Below, piece by piece: positions 26,944 through 38,303 of a stretch of DNA of 64,000 nucleotides (position 1 is the first letter of the stretch; every line of letters begins with the position of its first letter). The position numbers and the translations under genes are program-made. This DNA comes from Hawksworthiomyces lignivorus. Its lineage: Eukaryota; Ascomycota; Sordariomycetes; Ophiostomatales; Ophiostomataceae. The DNA lies in NCBI GenBank assembly GCA_002917075.1, contig NTMA01000043.1, forward strand, positions 1-64,000, written 5' to 3'. The notes below the pieces were generated by a model, which ran no database searches, was not told the origin of the DNA, and was given only the letters and a program-made list of their open reading frames with translations.

Positions 26944-29363
26944 GTCGTGAGGATGTGGTCTTGTATATATATGTGTGCAAAGATGGAAGGTACAAACACT
27001 TACATGAGAAATGTAGTGGGTGGGATGACATCGGCTCTCTGCGGAATTGGACTAGAGCAAGTAGGTATGAGTATGTACTACGTACTGGTGATTAGAAGAT
27101 TTCAATTTTTTTTTCTTATATACAAAGGGCCTAGAGAGACTGCGGGAGGGAGGGGGGGTGTGTACGTATATTTTAGGCAAGGTATAGGGTACTTCGCTTA
27201 CAGTTCGCTGCTGCCTGTGTTAGATGTAGTTTCTGGGAGGGCTCCTGGAGATTAGTGTACATTATACGAAGGCAGGAAGCGCACCTCGGCGCCCAGCGTA
27301 GCACACATAGCGTCGGAAAGGAGGGGTGTACATTGTAGAATCACCCAGAATCCACTGGGTCGTTAATAAGATCGTTTCTAATCGACGGCAGAAGGTAATA
27401 GGACCTGCGCGAACTGGCGACATAGTGTGTCTGCGCATATATACGTCGTACGTATCGCATTTGTGTATTGACTCTAGTCCGAAGCAGTGCTGCGCATTCG
27501 TAATGAGCAAGACGACAGTCGGGTTGACCTCGAAGTAGTCGCTTTGCTGCTCTTTCGGTTCATTCCTCCTCTTCAACTCCATACTGTCCACGAAAGTGGA
27601 ATACGTCAGCAAACCGAGGCCTATGGTAGGCAATGGACTCTTTGACTCACGCGCCCACAGTCTAGGCCCTTTCTCAGTTCTACGTCCTATGCTTTGCTTC
27701 TTAGCCTCTGCCCGCTGTCCGCAGCATCCGCTGTCCTCTTTTTCGAATAAGTCGTATGGTCCCTGCCTAAGCAAGACAAGAGTGTAAGCATCCCCCGTAC
27801 AGGTCAGGTAAGTCCCTCGTAAGTCTACGTAATATGCAGGAAGATTTCTTTGCAAAGATTTAATCTACTTTTGCCCTATTTGGGACATTTTCCCTGTCTG
27901 GGTCGCTGACGTTTGCATCGCTTTGCTTTTCCATTTCAAGGTAACAAGTGCAAGGGTACATGGTACTTGTGACGCACCGTCAGAATATGACGTAGATGCC
28001 CAGGGCCCAAGCCTACAGCCTTTGCATGCCCACACCCCTCCATTTCTTGCATCTGTCGCCTGCCGCGACTCACTGGATGGGCTGGCCTGAATGCCCTGGC
28101 AGGACAAAATCAGCCTGCAACGTTTGTGGCTCTCGGCGCTGTCCCTCTTTCTGTGCTGCAGAGGCCTGGCAGTCTCGTTTTTCCCTTGGTGTAGAAAATT
28201 GATTCTTTTTTTTTTTTCTTTTCAATGCACACAGCCACATAACATCCGCTGGCCTTGCGCAGACAAAAAGCATGCTGCTGCAGGTACGCCTACATACGCC
28301 TCTGAGCCTCTCCTCTAACGTACCCGATTTTTTGGATTTTTTTTTTGTTTTGCACTTAGATGCCTCTACCTACGCATTTACTCATCCATTCGTTGCTTCT
28401 CATACATACTAATTCCAAATTTAGGTCGCTTCTACGTTCTGTGCACGCTGGCAGTCGCGTGTTCACTTGTCCGCTCCGCAGCCGATTCTCTCCCACAGCA
28501 ATGGTGACCCATGACTTCACTAATCGCTCCGGTTTGCAAACATCAACATTGTATTAATGTTTTCCCGATCGACCGTTCTCGTCCGGTCGAAGTCTACTAA
28601 GCACAATATTTAAGCAGGCGCTGCTTACTCATTGAAGAGAAATTTTGCGGCCTATGTCGGCGACCATCTTGCGTCGGGTCTCTGCGGTCTAGCTGGTGTC
28701 TGTCCGGGTTTCTCGACCGGCCAGACTCTTGACTTTCCAGTCGCCAACAGGCCAGACGCTTCCAGAGGCTGCCAGGCGCTGGCTAGCGGGACGACCGAAC
28801 GTGCTGCCTTTCGGTAATTCTGCAATTTCATTGGTGGAGATAAGGTACTCTGCACTCAGAGCTATGCAAGTAACCAAAACAAAATTACAGTATTTGTAGT
28901 AGACACAGAGCAGCACTCACTGCGATGCAAAGAGATGCGCTGAAAGCCAGCTAGGATTGCCCGCTAACACCGACGCCCAACGAAATCGAGCGAGTGCGCC
29001 CGCGAACTCCGACAAGTAGGTTGAAAAAGGAAGAAAAAAAATTTGCACCAAGGGGGACAATGCGACTATGCAAGCAATTCATACCCTTTAAAAAGAAATT
29101 TCTTCTGCACACCATCTTTCCTGACTATTTGCGCACCTCGCACCCGGTGTATTCTCTTGATGCTGCTGCTTGAGTCGGATGTCTCCGGAGTTCACGTACA
29201 CAACAAAGCCTCCCTCCACACAGCAATCAGGGGGCTGCAGGAATGAAAAACTCTGACGGTGAGTTCCTGCAAGAATCTTTGCGGGCTTTTTGCGGTTTCT
29301 GCTTCGAACGTCGTTTCGGCTCTAGATTTTTTTTACTCACTTTTTCACTTTCCTTTTCCTTTT

Positions 29364-29397
<34 letters not shown>

Positions 29398-31101
29398 GTC
29401 TGTGACTACGGACATGTCATGATTTCCTACAGGCCACCCTCCATCTTTTCTGCTGGTTTTGAAGAAATGAAACTAATGCGATATCGTGGCATCAGCGGCA
29501 ACAAAGGGAAGAAGGAGACGGTCTTTGGCGAGCGGCTTTACCAAGTCACCACAGGCGGCCTTCCACACGTCAAAGATGGCATGCCCGTTCGCGTGCGGCT
29601 CCGGCAGAAGAGCAGCTAAGGCCGGACTGCCCCCCGGAGAAGCACATCATGCTGTGTAGCTACAGTGTTTGGGAATGGTGTCGGAAGATTTATTGAGTCG
29701 TGCATGCATGTAGTCGCTTCATACTACTCCCCCACCGAATGGGCGCCATCGACGATGTGTCATTGATACAGCGGCCCGTCTGGGACAACCTTAATTTTTG
29801 CAAGCCCACAAACAATCCTCTGTCAACGGCGCACTAGCTAGCTCGTGTGTCTCGGGAAGGTAATGATATGTACTCTGTAGCTCTGATTTGTCGGCCGAAG
29901 CAAACGATTTAGGGTTTAGGCAGGATATCAATGCAGGGTACCAAAGTTCTTCGGGCGCCCCGAAGTTTCATCAGAGGTAGTAAGATGGCACGAGAGCATC
30001 CTTGCTCAGTGTACGTGTAGATGTTCTAATTTCTGGTCTCCGCCTTGTTGCGCTGCTCATCTTTTATCTCTGGCAACCCCAAGGAGGAAAAGATATCCGA
30101 AGTCTGCATCCCTGGTATCGCGACATCTCAATGGTGTGCAGCGCCAGAGAACAAAACCAGCCAAATCTATCTCTACTAATCCCATGCAACGCTGGTTGGC
30201 AGCTCTTCGTGCATTACAGTAGCTGCCTCTTCAAGCTGCCACTGTTCCCCCACCGATTGGGGCGGATCGACCTTTGGGGGTCCGCTTGATGCTACGTCAT
30301 GGCGGTGTGACTCGATACGCCGTGCATCTTGCTTACAGTGCTCGGCCGGCTGGCAAGTTTACCTAACGGAATGCTCCACGAAGAGCCGGGGGGGCCAAAC
30401 GAAGCTCTGGAAATGGCAGAGAGAAGCAGGCCTTTCAGGCTTCTTAGCTCTCTTTAGCTCTGTTTTCGCTGCAGCTTGGACCAGGGATCGACACACATCG
30501 CCATCGCACGACATTCGCACACCATCCGAAAGGCTCGTGTTTTGCTCAGTTGTAATTCAATATTCCTTCTTTTTGGCAGCAATGCAACCCATATTCAGTC
30601 TTTTCTCCTGTCAAATCTCCTGTTGCACACAGAACGAGGGAGAGCTAGAGAACCAGACAAAAAGATAACCAAAGAAGAGACACCTCCTCGGACCCGCCGA
30701 CCCCAGAGTCGCCCCCAGTCTCACCAGTTTCCGCCCGTTTCGTCCAGCGCACTGGCGTTCCCGCATGCAAATCAGCCGTAGCCTTAATATGCTTATGATG
30801 ATTCTTGTTTCTTTGTGCACTTCTTCCCAGCCATCTCCACACCTGGGGGCTCTTTGTTTTACCTTCTTAATCTGGAACATTGTCTCATAACACGGAAGCT
30901 CGACGCAGTGGATAAATAGCTGGGAACTCGTAGCACAGAGTGTCCCGCCCAAAGATAGTTTCCGTAGTATATGTGCTATGCTATGCTTAATACGCTCCCG
31001 TATGTAGCATATGACAGATCCTATTTATTGTGGATATAATACTACGCCGTACCTGAACTAGACCAACCGACACTCTTCTAGTTGCAATACAACTCTTGAT
31101 C
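26944..31101. other. 4.2-kb intergenic region between divergent genes
   Basis: No coding gene could be supported. The longest ORF, 27855-27262 (-), has 197 codons without a recognisable domain and sits where the promoter or 5-prime leader of the C2H2 gene should be. Features are compositional: a pyrimidine tract ending in 31 consecutive T at 29366-29396 and T-runs near 28206 and 28328. It may hold long 5-prime leaders or non-coding transcripts. Confidence 0.45.
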
Positions 31102-32985
31102 ATGGCAGACGTCGAGGATATCCGGAACAGCACCAAGAAGGATGTCGATGCCGACACAAAAGGTCTCGGCGATGGGCGCGACCTGGCCGTCGACAGCGGG
31201 GACGATCTCGCCGCCGGCCTGAACGACGAGGCCACCCTCCCCAAGGGCTCCGTCGACCCCGTGTACGAAGCCAAGGCACGGATCCTGAACCGCGCTGTAA
31301 GCAACATGCTCTCGAGAGAAGCAGAATGTAGCCTTTTTTTTGCCTCTCTCCCTTCTCTCTCCCTTCCTCCCCACGTCTAGGCGACCGCTGATCTGACTGA
31401 CGCGTTTTTCGTCTTCGCGCGCGCACGTACGAACAGATCCAAGAAATTGGCATGGGCCGCTACCAGTGGCAGCTGTTTGCGGTAGTGGGCTTCGGCTGGG
31501 CCAGCGACAACCTGTGGCCGATTGTGACGTCGCTCATCTTCACGCCGGTGGCCAACGAGTTCCGGCCGGGGCGGCCGCCGCTGCTGACGCTGGCGCAGAA
31601 CATCGGCTTGCTGGGCGGGGCGGTGTTCTGGGGCTTCGGCTGCGACATCTTTGGGCGGCGGTGGGCGTTCAACGCGACGCTGGGGCTGGCGGCGCTGTGG
31701 GGCATGGTGGCGGCGGGCGCCCCGAACTTTGCGGCCATTGGCGTGTTTGACGCGCTGTGGTCGTTTGGCGTGGGCGGCAACCTGCCGGTGGACTCGGCCA
31801 TCTTCCTCGAGTTTCTGCCGGCGTCGCACCAGTTTCTGCTGACCATCCTGTCGGTGGACTGGGCGCTGGCCCAGGTGATCGCCAACCTGGTGGCCTGGCC
31901 GCTGCTGGGCAACCTGACGTGCCAGGAGAGCCAGGCCGTGTGCTTGCGAGCGGACAACATGGGCTGGCGCTACCTGCTGATCGCCATGGGCGGGCTGACG
32001 CTGATCATGTTCTTCATCCGCTTTGTGCTCTTCACCATCTTCGAGTCGCCCAAGTACCTGATGGGCCAGGGCCAGGACGAGGAGGCTGTGCGCATCGTGC
32101 ACGAGGTGGCGCGCCGCAACGGCACCACGACGGCGCTGACCATTGAGCACCTGCGCGCCTGCGAGCCCGAGGGCTACGTGCGGCCTGGCGCGGAGTCGGC
32201 GGCGGCGGCGGCGGCCGTGGCGGTGCGCCGGCGGCTGGCGGCCGTCGACCTCGAGCGCGTGCGGCCGCTGTTCGCGACGCGCAAGCTGGCGCTGTCGACG
32301 GGGCTCGTCATGGCCGTGTGGGCGCTCATCGGGCTCGCGTACCCGCTGTACAACGCGTTTCTGCCCTACATCCAGGCGACGCGCGGCGCCGACTTTGGCG
32401 ACGGCTCCACCTACCTGACGTACCGCAACTCGCTCATCGTCGCCGTGCTGGGCGTACCCGGCGCCCTGCTCGGCGGCTGGCTCGTCGAGCTGCCGCGCTT
32501 CGGCCGCAAGGGCACCCTCGCCCTTTCCACGGTCGTCACCGGCGTCTTCCTCTACGGCTCCACCACGGCGCTCACCTCCAACGCCCTGCTCGGCTGGAAC
32601 TCGGCCTTTAGCTTCGCCAGCAGCATCATGTACGCCGTGCTCTACAGCTTCACGCCCGAGCTCTTCCCCACGCCCCAGCGCGGCACCGGCAACGCGCTGA
32701 CCGCCACGTGCAACCGCGTCTTCGGCATCATGGCGGTGAGTAGTCTCTTTTGCGTTCCTTTTTTTGTCCTCCCTTTCTCTTTTTCTCTTTTTTTCTCTTT
32801 TCCCTTCTGTTTGTTTCTTAACATGCCTCTGTTGCTAACTTCCATCTTCTTCCTAGCCCATCATCGCCATGTTTGCGAATCTGGAGACCTCGGCCCCCGT
32901 CTACACCAGCGGCGCGCTCTTCATCGCTGCCGGCATCCTGGTCCTACTGCTGCCCTTCGAGTCGCGCGGCAAGTCGGCACTGTAG
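31102..32985 (+). CDS. MFS transporter, SVOP/sugar-transporter-like
   Basis: Three exons: 31102-31296, 31437-32735 and 32857-32985, coding for 540 residues. An acidic cytoplasmic N-terminus is followed by about twelve hydrophobic segments. MFS landmarks include DIFGRRWAF in the loop after the second segment, the RLxxxxP-like FGVGGNLPVDSAIFLEFLP and FESPKYLMGQGQDEEA before the central loop. The IQEIGMGRYQWQLF start of the membrane region and the GNLPVDSA motif are typical of SVOP/SV2-like proton-driven carriers; substrates vary and cannot be assigned. The ATG at 31102 is used; an in-frame TTG just upstream is not a start. The long exon is very GC-rich at third codon positions. A branch site GCTAACT precedes exon 3. 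Confidence 0.92.
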
Positions 32986-33693
32986 TTCTCTCGGGATGTT
33001 TTTCAACAGGGGGGTGGTGGCAGACAGGGTAGCCTGCTATCGGCCTAGGATCGCGTTGATTATGGCTGGACAAGGAGATAAGAACGGGCAAAAACGTTGG
33101 TGTTAAAATTCTGTACGGCAACTGAAAGCTGCTCGACTAAGAGAGACCTGAGTTGTCCTAAGAAGAGATACCCTTTCTTAATAGTAAAACATGGCGCTGA
33201 GCAGAAGAACTCTGTCGCAAAAGGATCGCGTGTTCCCCTGGTAGTCGTAGGCTCCAGCAGCAGGTTGCAAGCCGCTATAGCGTAAACTTAGGCGCTATAT
33301 GCTGCAGCAGCTCCCTACTAAAATCCGCTGTAGATCTCCTTCGAGTTAGCGCCAGGGGTCTTTAGCGCCTCTGCTTGGCCCCCAAACTCAGGTCCCACCA
33401 CCTAAAAAAGGAGACGCGGGATTGGCAGCTGGTTGAGCACAGGTCAACCAACCAGATTTTCCTCGCCAGCCGCCCAAACAAACTCTCCAAGCTCCATTTT
33501 ATTTATTCATCCATCCATTCATTCATTCATCTATCCACTCCCTATTTCAGCTTGCTTGCTTTGATATTCCTCGTCGGCGACATCACGCGACAGACCCATC
33601 TTGCCTGCTACATACTTCTAGCGATTGTCGATCGAGCTTATTCAACTAGACACGTCGACGATCGTATCCGTCCGACTCCACTACCGACAACCG
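32986..33693. other. Intergenic region with CATT/CATC microsatellite
   Basis: No gene seen. A short CATC/CATT-type microsatellite occupies 33501-33535, in the likely 5-prime leader of the next gene. The remainder is the 3-prime flank of the transporter. Confidence 0.5.
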
Positions 33694-35266
33694 ATGATGA
33701 ACGGCCTTAACGGGGCAGGGGGCCAGGTGCCCGGCGGAGGCGGCCTGGCCGGCGGTGGCGCTGCTGGTGGAGGCGGGGGCGGCGCCATGGCTGGGTTCCC
33801 CGCGCCGGCAGGCTATACGGCAGAGTTGAGCTACATCCACGCGATGGTAGAGGAGCTGAGCCGGCAGCTGGCGGAGAACAAGCGCGTGCTAGACGACGTG
33901 GTGACTGGCGTGGGCCGCGTGCGCAACCGGGCGCGGGCGCAGCAGCTGGGCAACGAGGAGCTGATCGGGGGCGCGAGCGAAGAGATACAGAGTGAGTAGC
34001 AATCCCGCGCAGGCACAGCTGAGAGACGACGAAATACAGCCGAACTGCGCAGCGTGTCACAACCTCGTACTAACTTTCTGCTTTTCCCTCCGCCAACCAG
34101 ACCAGGAGATGAACATGGACGCGACGATCTCGGTGCTGACGGAGGCGCTGGACGCGGCGACCCACGCCAAGGAGGCGAACGGGGCGCTGCTGGCGCAGTA
34201 CGCGGCGGTGCTGCAGAACCTGCTGCGGCAGTTCCACGAGTACAAGCAGCGGCACGTGGCGGACGTGGCGGCGTGGCACCGCAGCTACCGGCGGCAGCTG
34301 GCAGAGGCGCGGGCGGAGAACAGCCGGCTGCGCGAGCAGATCTGGCAGATGCAGGAGCGGGCGGGCAACGCCAACGCGGCGCTGCGGGCGTTTCGTGCGG
34401 CGTACGACGCCGACCCGGTGCGGTGGGAGCACCGCGTCGCCGACAAGGCGCTGCGCCAGGAAGTGCGGTTCTGGAAGCGGCTGGCGATGCCGGCGCTGGC
34501 CGAGGCCGCCGGGCTGCCCGACCCGGTGGCGGCGGCGCTAGCGGTGGCCGACGACGACCCGACGTACTGGAGCGACGACGACGACCTGGTGGACCCGGCC
34601 GAGAAGGTGCGGCTGCGCGAGCTCGAGCGCAAGGCCGCCGAGGAACAGCTGTTGCAGCAGCAGCAGCAGCAACAGCTCCTCCAGCAGCAACAACAGCTCC
34701 AGCAGCAGCAGATCCACCTGCAGCAACAGCTCCAGCAGCAGCAGCAACAACAGCAGCAACAGCAGATTCAGCAGCAGCAGCAACAAAAGCAACAGCAGCT
34801 ACAATACAAGCAGCAGACAGCCTCCGCCGCCGCGCCTCGCCCCGGAGAGGGTGGCGTCTCGGGCACCGGCGCCGGCACGGGCGACGGCGAGAGCGTTAAC
34901 CTCGACGACCTGGCGCTCGAGACGGCCGCCGCCTCGGAGATCCGCGGCAGCGGCAAGCGGCGAGGCGCCGCCGCCGGCGACAAGGCGGCAGACGACGACG
35001 AGCTGGACGATGACGACGACGACGAGGGCGACGATGATGAAGTGGACGATGACGAGGACATCGACCTCGAGGCCGACCTGCCTCCGGGCCTGCCGGCCGT
35101 GCCCCAGGCGCCCTCGTCCGCGCCGCCACCTCCGGGCATAAGCCGCATGGGCGGCAACGAAGTCACGTCAACCGGCTCGCCGCCTCTGCGTCCGCCATCG
35201 CCGCCTGCACCGCCGCCGCGGCCATCCGCCGCCGGCAGCGGCAGCACTGGATCGTCTGGGTTTTGA
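33694..35266 (+). CDS. Coiled-coil protein with polyQ and acidic tracts
   Basis: Two exons, 33694-33991 and 34101-35266, 487 residues. A Gly-rich head is followed by an amphipathic segment (ELSYIHAMVEELSRQLAENK) and, after the intron, long heptad-rich helices between about 100 and 220, consistent with a coiled coil. Glutamine-rich sequence of about 55 residues (34646-34815) comes next, then an Asp-rich run (about 34990-35070) and a Pro-rich tail. I do not recognise the family. The conserved-looking N-terminal half, with a phase-1 intron rejoining as EEIQNQEMNMD, argues for a real gene. The polyQ, acidic and proline segments suggest a scaffold or transcription-associated protein, but that is inference. 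Codon use is GC-rich like its neighbours. Confidence 0.8.
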
Positions 35267-35731
35267 TGAATGAATTTGTTTTCGGTTTGGACTGTATTTA
35301 CGCATTCGTACATTTACAAAAGCAACATTTCTGCTGCGGTCATGGTGTCATTTACATATTGCAATTGTACTCTATTGGCTATTCATAAGAACAGCATTCC
35401 TGCAATGGCTTCTGGGGATGCTTTCATCTCGCGGAACAAGCGACGTGGCATGGAGAGAGACGTGGTAACTAGAAGCAGGCACTTTGTTCACTGCACATTG
35501 TAACACTCATTATATGAATTGCATCGCGCTTTTGTCAAGAGAGGACATCAAGATCTTTTCTTAACTGTAGATATGCGCGCCTGTGGGCTTCTTGGTCAGA
35601 CAAAATACACATAAAACATAGTCGTAATATACATAGAAAAGAATAAAACAGCCTCGCATCCGCAACAGAGATCGCACAAAAGCCGCACCCCAATGTACGC
35701 CGCCGCAACCGAACTTTTATTCGTCCCGTGC
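35267..35731. other. Short convergent 3-prime flanks
   Basis: 465 bp between two stops facing each other. AT-rich stretches likely carry the two polyadenylation signals. No gene seen. Confidence 0.5.
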
Positions 35732-37587
35732 CTAGTACCCGCTCTGCTCGCGGCGGTTGTCGCTGCCGTCGCGGGCGGCGTTCTCGCCGGCCTCGCGGAT
35801 GGCCTGATCATCGCCGCGCAGCTTGGCAAAGTAGGCCTTGATGTCCTCGGCGGAGATGGCCTGGCCGCTCTCGGCAAACTGCTGGAAAAAGGGCTTGAGC
35901 TTGTCCTTGAGGTGGTTGTAGGCCATGACGCCCTCGATGGCGCGCACGCGGTCGACGTTGCGCAGCGCGCTCTCGCCGCGCTCGTACAGGCTGCCGCTGC
36001 CGTGCGAGGGCCCGCCGCCGCTATTCCGGCCGCTCTCGGAGCCGCCGCCGTTGGCGCCACTGCCGCCGTCTTCTGACACGGGCGGCTCGTACGTCTCCTC
36101 CTCCTCGAGCAGCTGCGGGTGCGGCGTCAGCATCGGGAAGCAGTCGGCGCAGCGGCACAGCTGGTCGCGGAAGCCCTCGGTGAAGAAGAGCGAGAACCGG
36201 CCCGCTGGCGGCGGGAGCAGCGCTGCCCGCTTGCAGACCACCGGTGCGACTGCGCCGTTCTCCTCCTTTTTTGGTGCGGCCGCCGCCTCACTCGTCTCTG
36301 TCGACTCTCCTTCGTCGTCACCGCTAGCCCGCGCTCTCTTTGAGTCTTGAGACTTTGTGTCTGCGTCCTGCTCGCCCTCGTCCTCTGCTTTCCGCTTGCG
36401 CGCTCCTGTGCTCGCTTCGACTGTAGCAGCCGAAGAACTTGCGCCATTCTGGCCGGCCGCGCTGTCCGTCTTGTAGAAGACGGCCGGCAGAAACCCGGGC
36501 GCGCCCGCATACTGTTTGATCCACGGATAGGCGTCGACGCACTGGTAGCAGATGAATCCTTCAAAGTCCTCCTCCTTGGGGAACTCGGGCGGCATGGGCG
36601 GCTCGTCCTCGTCGTCCTCGTCGTCTGCGTCCTTCTTAGCCGGAGCCTCCTCCGCGTCTTCCGCGATCGTCGGCAGGGCATCTGTGCCGTTTGCGGCCGG
36701 AACCTCCTTTTCCTTCTCCTTTTCCTTGTCGGTCTTCATCGCCTCGAACCAGCGCGGGCCCCGCCCCACCACGCAGCCCGGGTGCCACCAGTCCTCGCCG
36801 CAGCCGCCGGTCTCGTGCGTGCCCAGCCCCAGGCACTGGAACATGGTGCCCTTCTGCTGGAAGGGGTCGTAGTCGCACGCACAGCCGCAGAAGCGGTTGC
36901 GGAAGTTGTGGTTGTAGCGGTTACCGGGGTCGGCCGCCTCGCCGCGCACGCCGCCCTTGGTGTTGGTCCGCGCGTCGATGCGCAGCGCGCAGGGGCTGGC
37001 GTCGGGGAACCGCGTGGTGCCGCAGTCGCACGTAAAGTTGCGCTTGTTGAACAGCTCCACCAGCGTGTGCTCGCCGTGGCACTGCACGGAGCAAGCGTAG
37101 CACACGCCCGCGGCGCGGTCGTAGGGCGCGGCCGGGTCGGCGGGCGGCGGGTTGCAGGTCAGGCAGGCGAAGACGCTCTGGCGGAGGCGGCCCAGGGGCT
37201 TGGTGCAGTGCTCGATGCTCTGGGAGTAGAAGTCAGCAGATGTTAGCAAGCAAAGAAAGAGGCACGCACAAAGATGGAGATAAAAACGCAGTTCTAGTGC
37301 TGTTCTGGTGAGGTGGAACGTACATATGGCAGAGCCTCGCGAGCATCAGCTTCGAGCTGCATCTGGCTGCGGATGATGCTACAAAACAGCCCGTTAGCAT
37401 CATGAACCATGACAAAATTAGTAAAAAAAGTAAAATAGGCACCGTATGAAACATACTCCAGCGCCGTGTGCGAGTCCTCTGAGTTCTGCGAGTCCTGGGA
37501 CGAGCTCTGGCGACGCGCCAGCGGGACATGCTGGGATGAGGCATCATTGCCCGCAGACGAGGCGTCGATTGGCGACTGTGAAGCCAT
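35732..37587 (-). CDS. UBR-box/PHD-like protein, UBR7 (Mlo2) family
   Basis: Three exons: 37587-37457, 37378-37324 and 37219-35732, 557 residues. After a Ser/Gln-rich head and LEADAREALPY, the UBR-type zinc region begins near residue 65 (CTKPLGRLRQSVFACLTC) and continues through CYACSVQCHGEH, LFNKRNFTCDCGT and RFCGCACDYDP. A PHD-like segment with MFQCLGLGTHE and EDWWHPGCVVG follows. Acidic and low-complexity linkers surround ICYQCVDAYPWIKQYAG. The conserved C-terminus includes YNHLKDKLKPFFQQFAES. This is the order found in UBR7 and fission yeast Mlo2, an N-recognin-like E3 family linked to chromatin or chromosome segregation. Location is probably nuclear/cytoplasmic. It shares an approximately 700-850-bp divergent promoter with MCM2. 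Confidence 0.9.
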
Positions 37588-38303
37588 TGCGGATGGTGAT
37601 AGACGGGAGCAATGAGCAAGAAAAAGAGGAAGAAGAAGAAAGAAAAGGGCGCACGACGAGAAGATGATGGGCCAGTGATAAGCCGGCAAAACGATGTCTG
37701 CGCATTGGATGATGTTGTCGCGTCTTTCGAGGAGCCTTCGCGCAGCCTCTGCCGTCTCTTCCTGCTGATGTAATTCATCTTTTGCCCTATAGCAGGCCGT
37801 TAAAGCGGATGGCAGTGGATGATAGTGGATGATAGTGGGATAGCAGTGGACGGCAGTAGATGTTAGCGGATATTTTAGTGGAGAGAAGCGCTATAAGTGG
37901 GGTCAGTGCTGCAACCACTCAAAGTCAGACGACGCGTGGTCCTAAATAGGTCTAGTGCCACTTAAACTTGGACGCGCCTCGACGCGAAATTGAGACGCGA
38001 AAGAAGAGAAAGAAAGAAAAGAAAAGGAAAAGCCGCCGACCATTAAGCAGAATTCCCCCCTTGAAGGGTCCCCCCTCGTATCTCCACTCATTTAACTCTC
38101 TCTCTCACCTTTGTCTCCCCTCTCTTCACGTCTTACTCTCATTCATTCCTTTCTCTTCTTTCTTTTTCATCTGTTTCCTCGAGCTGTCCTTCACCGCTTC
38201 TCTGTCTATCCCCTTCTATCTTGTCTCTGCAGCAGCCATCAGACACACAGCATCAGACGCAGCTTGAAAGAACGTGAAACAAAGAAGACGAGACGCAAAC
38301 ATA
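37588..38303. promoter_or_regulatory. Divergent promoter with clustered ACGCG elements
   Basis: Four ACGCG cores lie within about 70 bp: ACGCGT at 37932-37937, ACGCG at 37972, ACGCGAAA at 37982-37989 and ACGCGAAA at 37995-38002. ACGCGT is the MluI cell-cycle box bound by MBF, which drives G1/S genes including MCMs in yeasts. The cluster is about 300 to 370 bp upstream of the 38304 ATG. A pyrimidine-rich stretch, probably the MCM2 5-prime leader, follows at 38090-38220. Confidence 0.55.

Noticed and set aside
27262..27855. 197-codon minus-strand ORF upstream of the C2H2 gene
   Set aside because: No recognisable domain and no splice partners; it lies in the expected promoter or leader region.
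31377..32150. 257-codon ORF antisense to the MFS transporter
   Set aside because: Same GC-third-position artefact; His/Arg/Gln-rich with no family resemblance.
36347..37246. 299-codon plus-strand ORF over the UBR7-like gene
   Set aside because: Antisense shadow of a gene whose zinc-binding motifs and splice phases are convincing.
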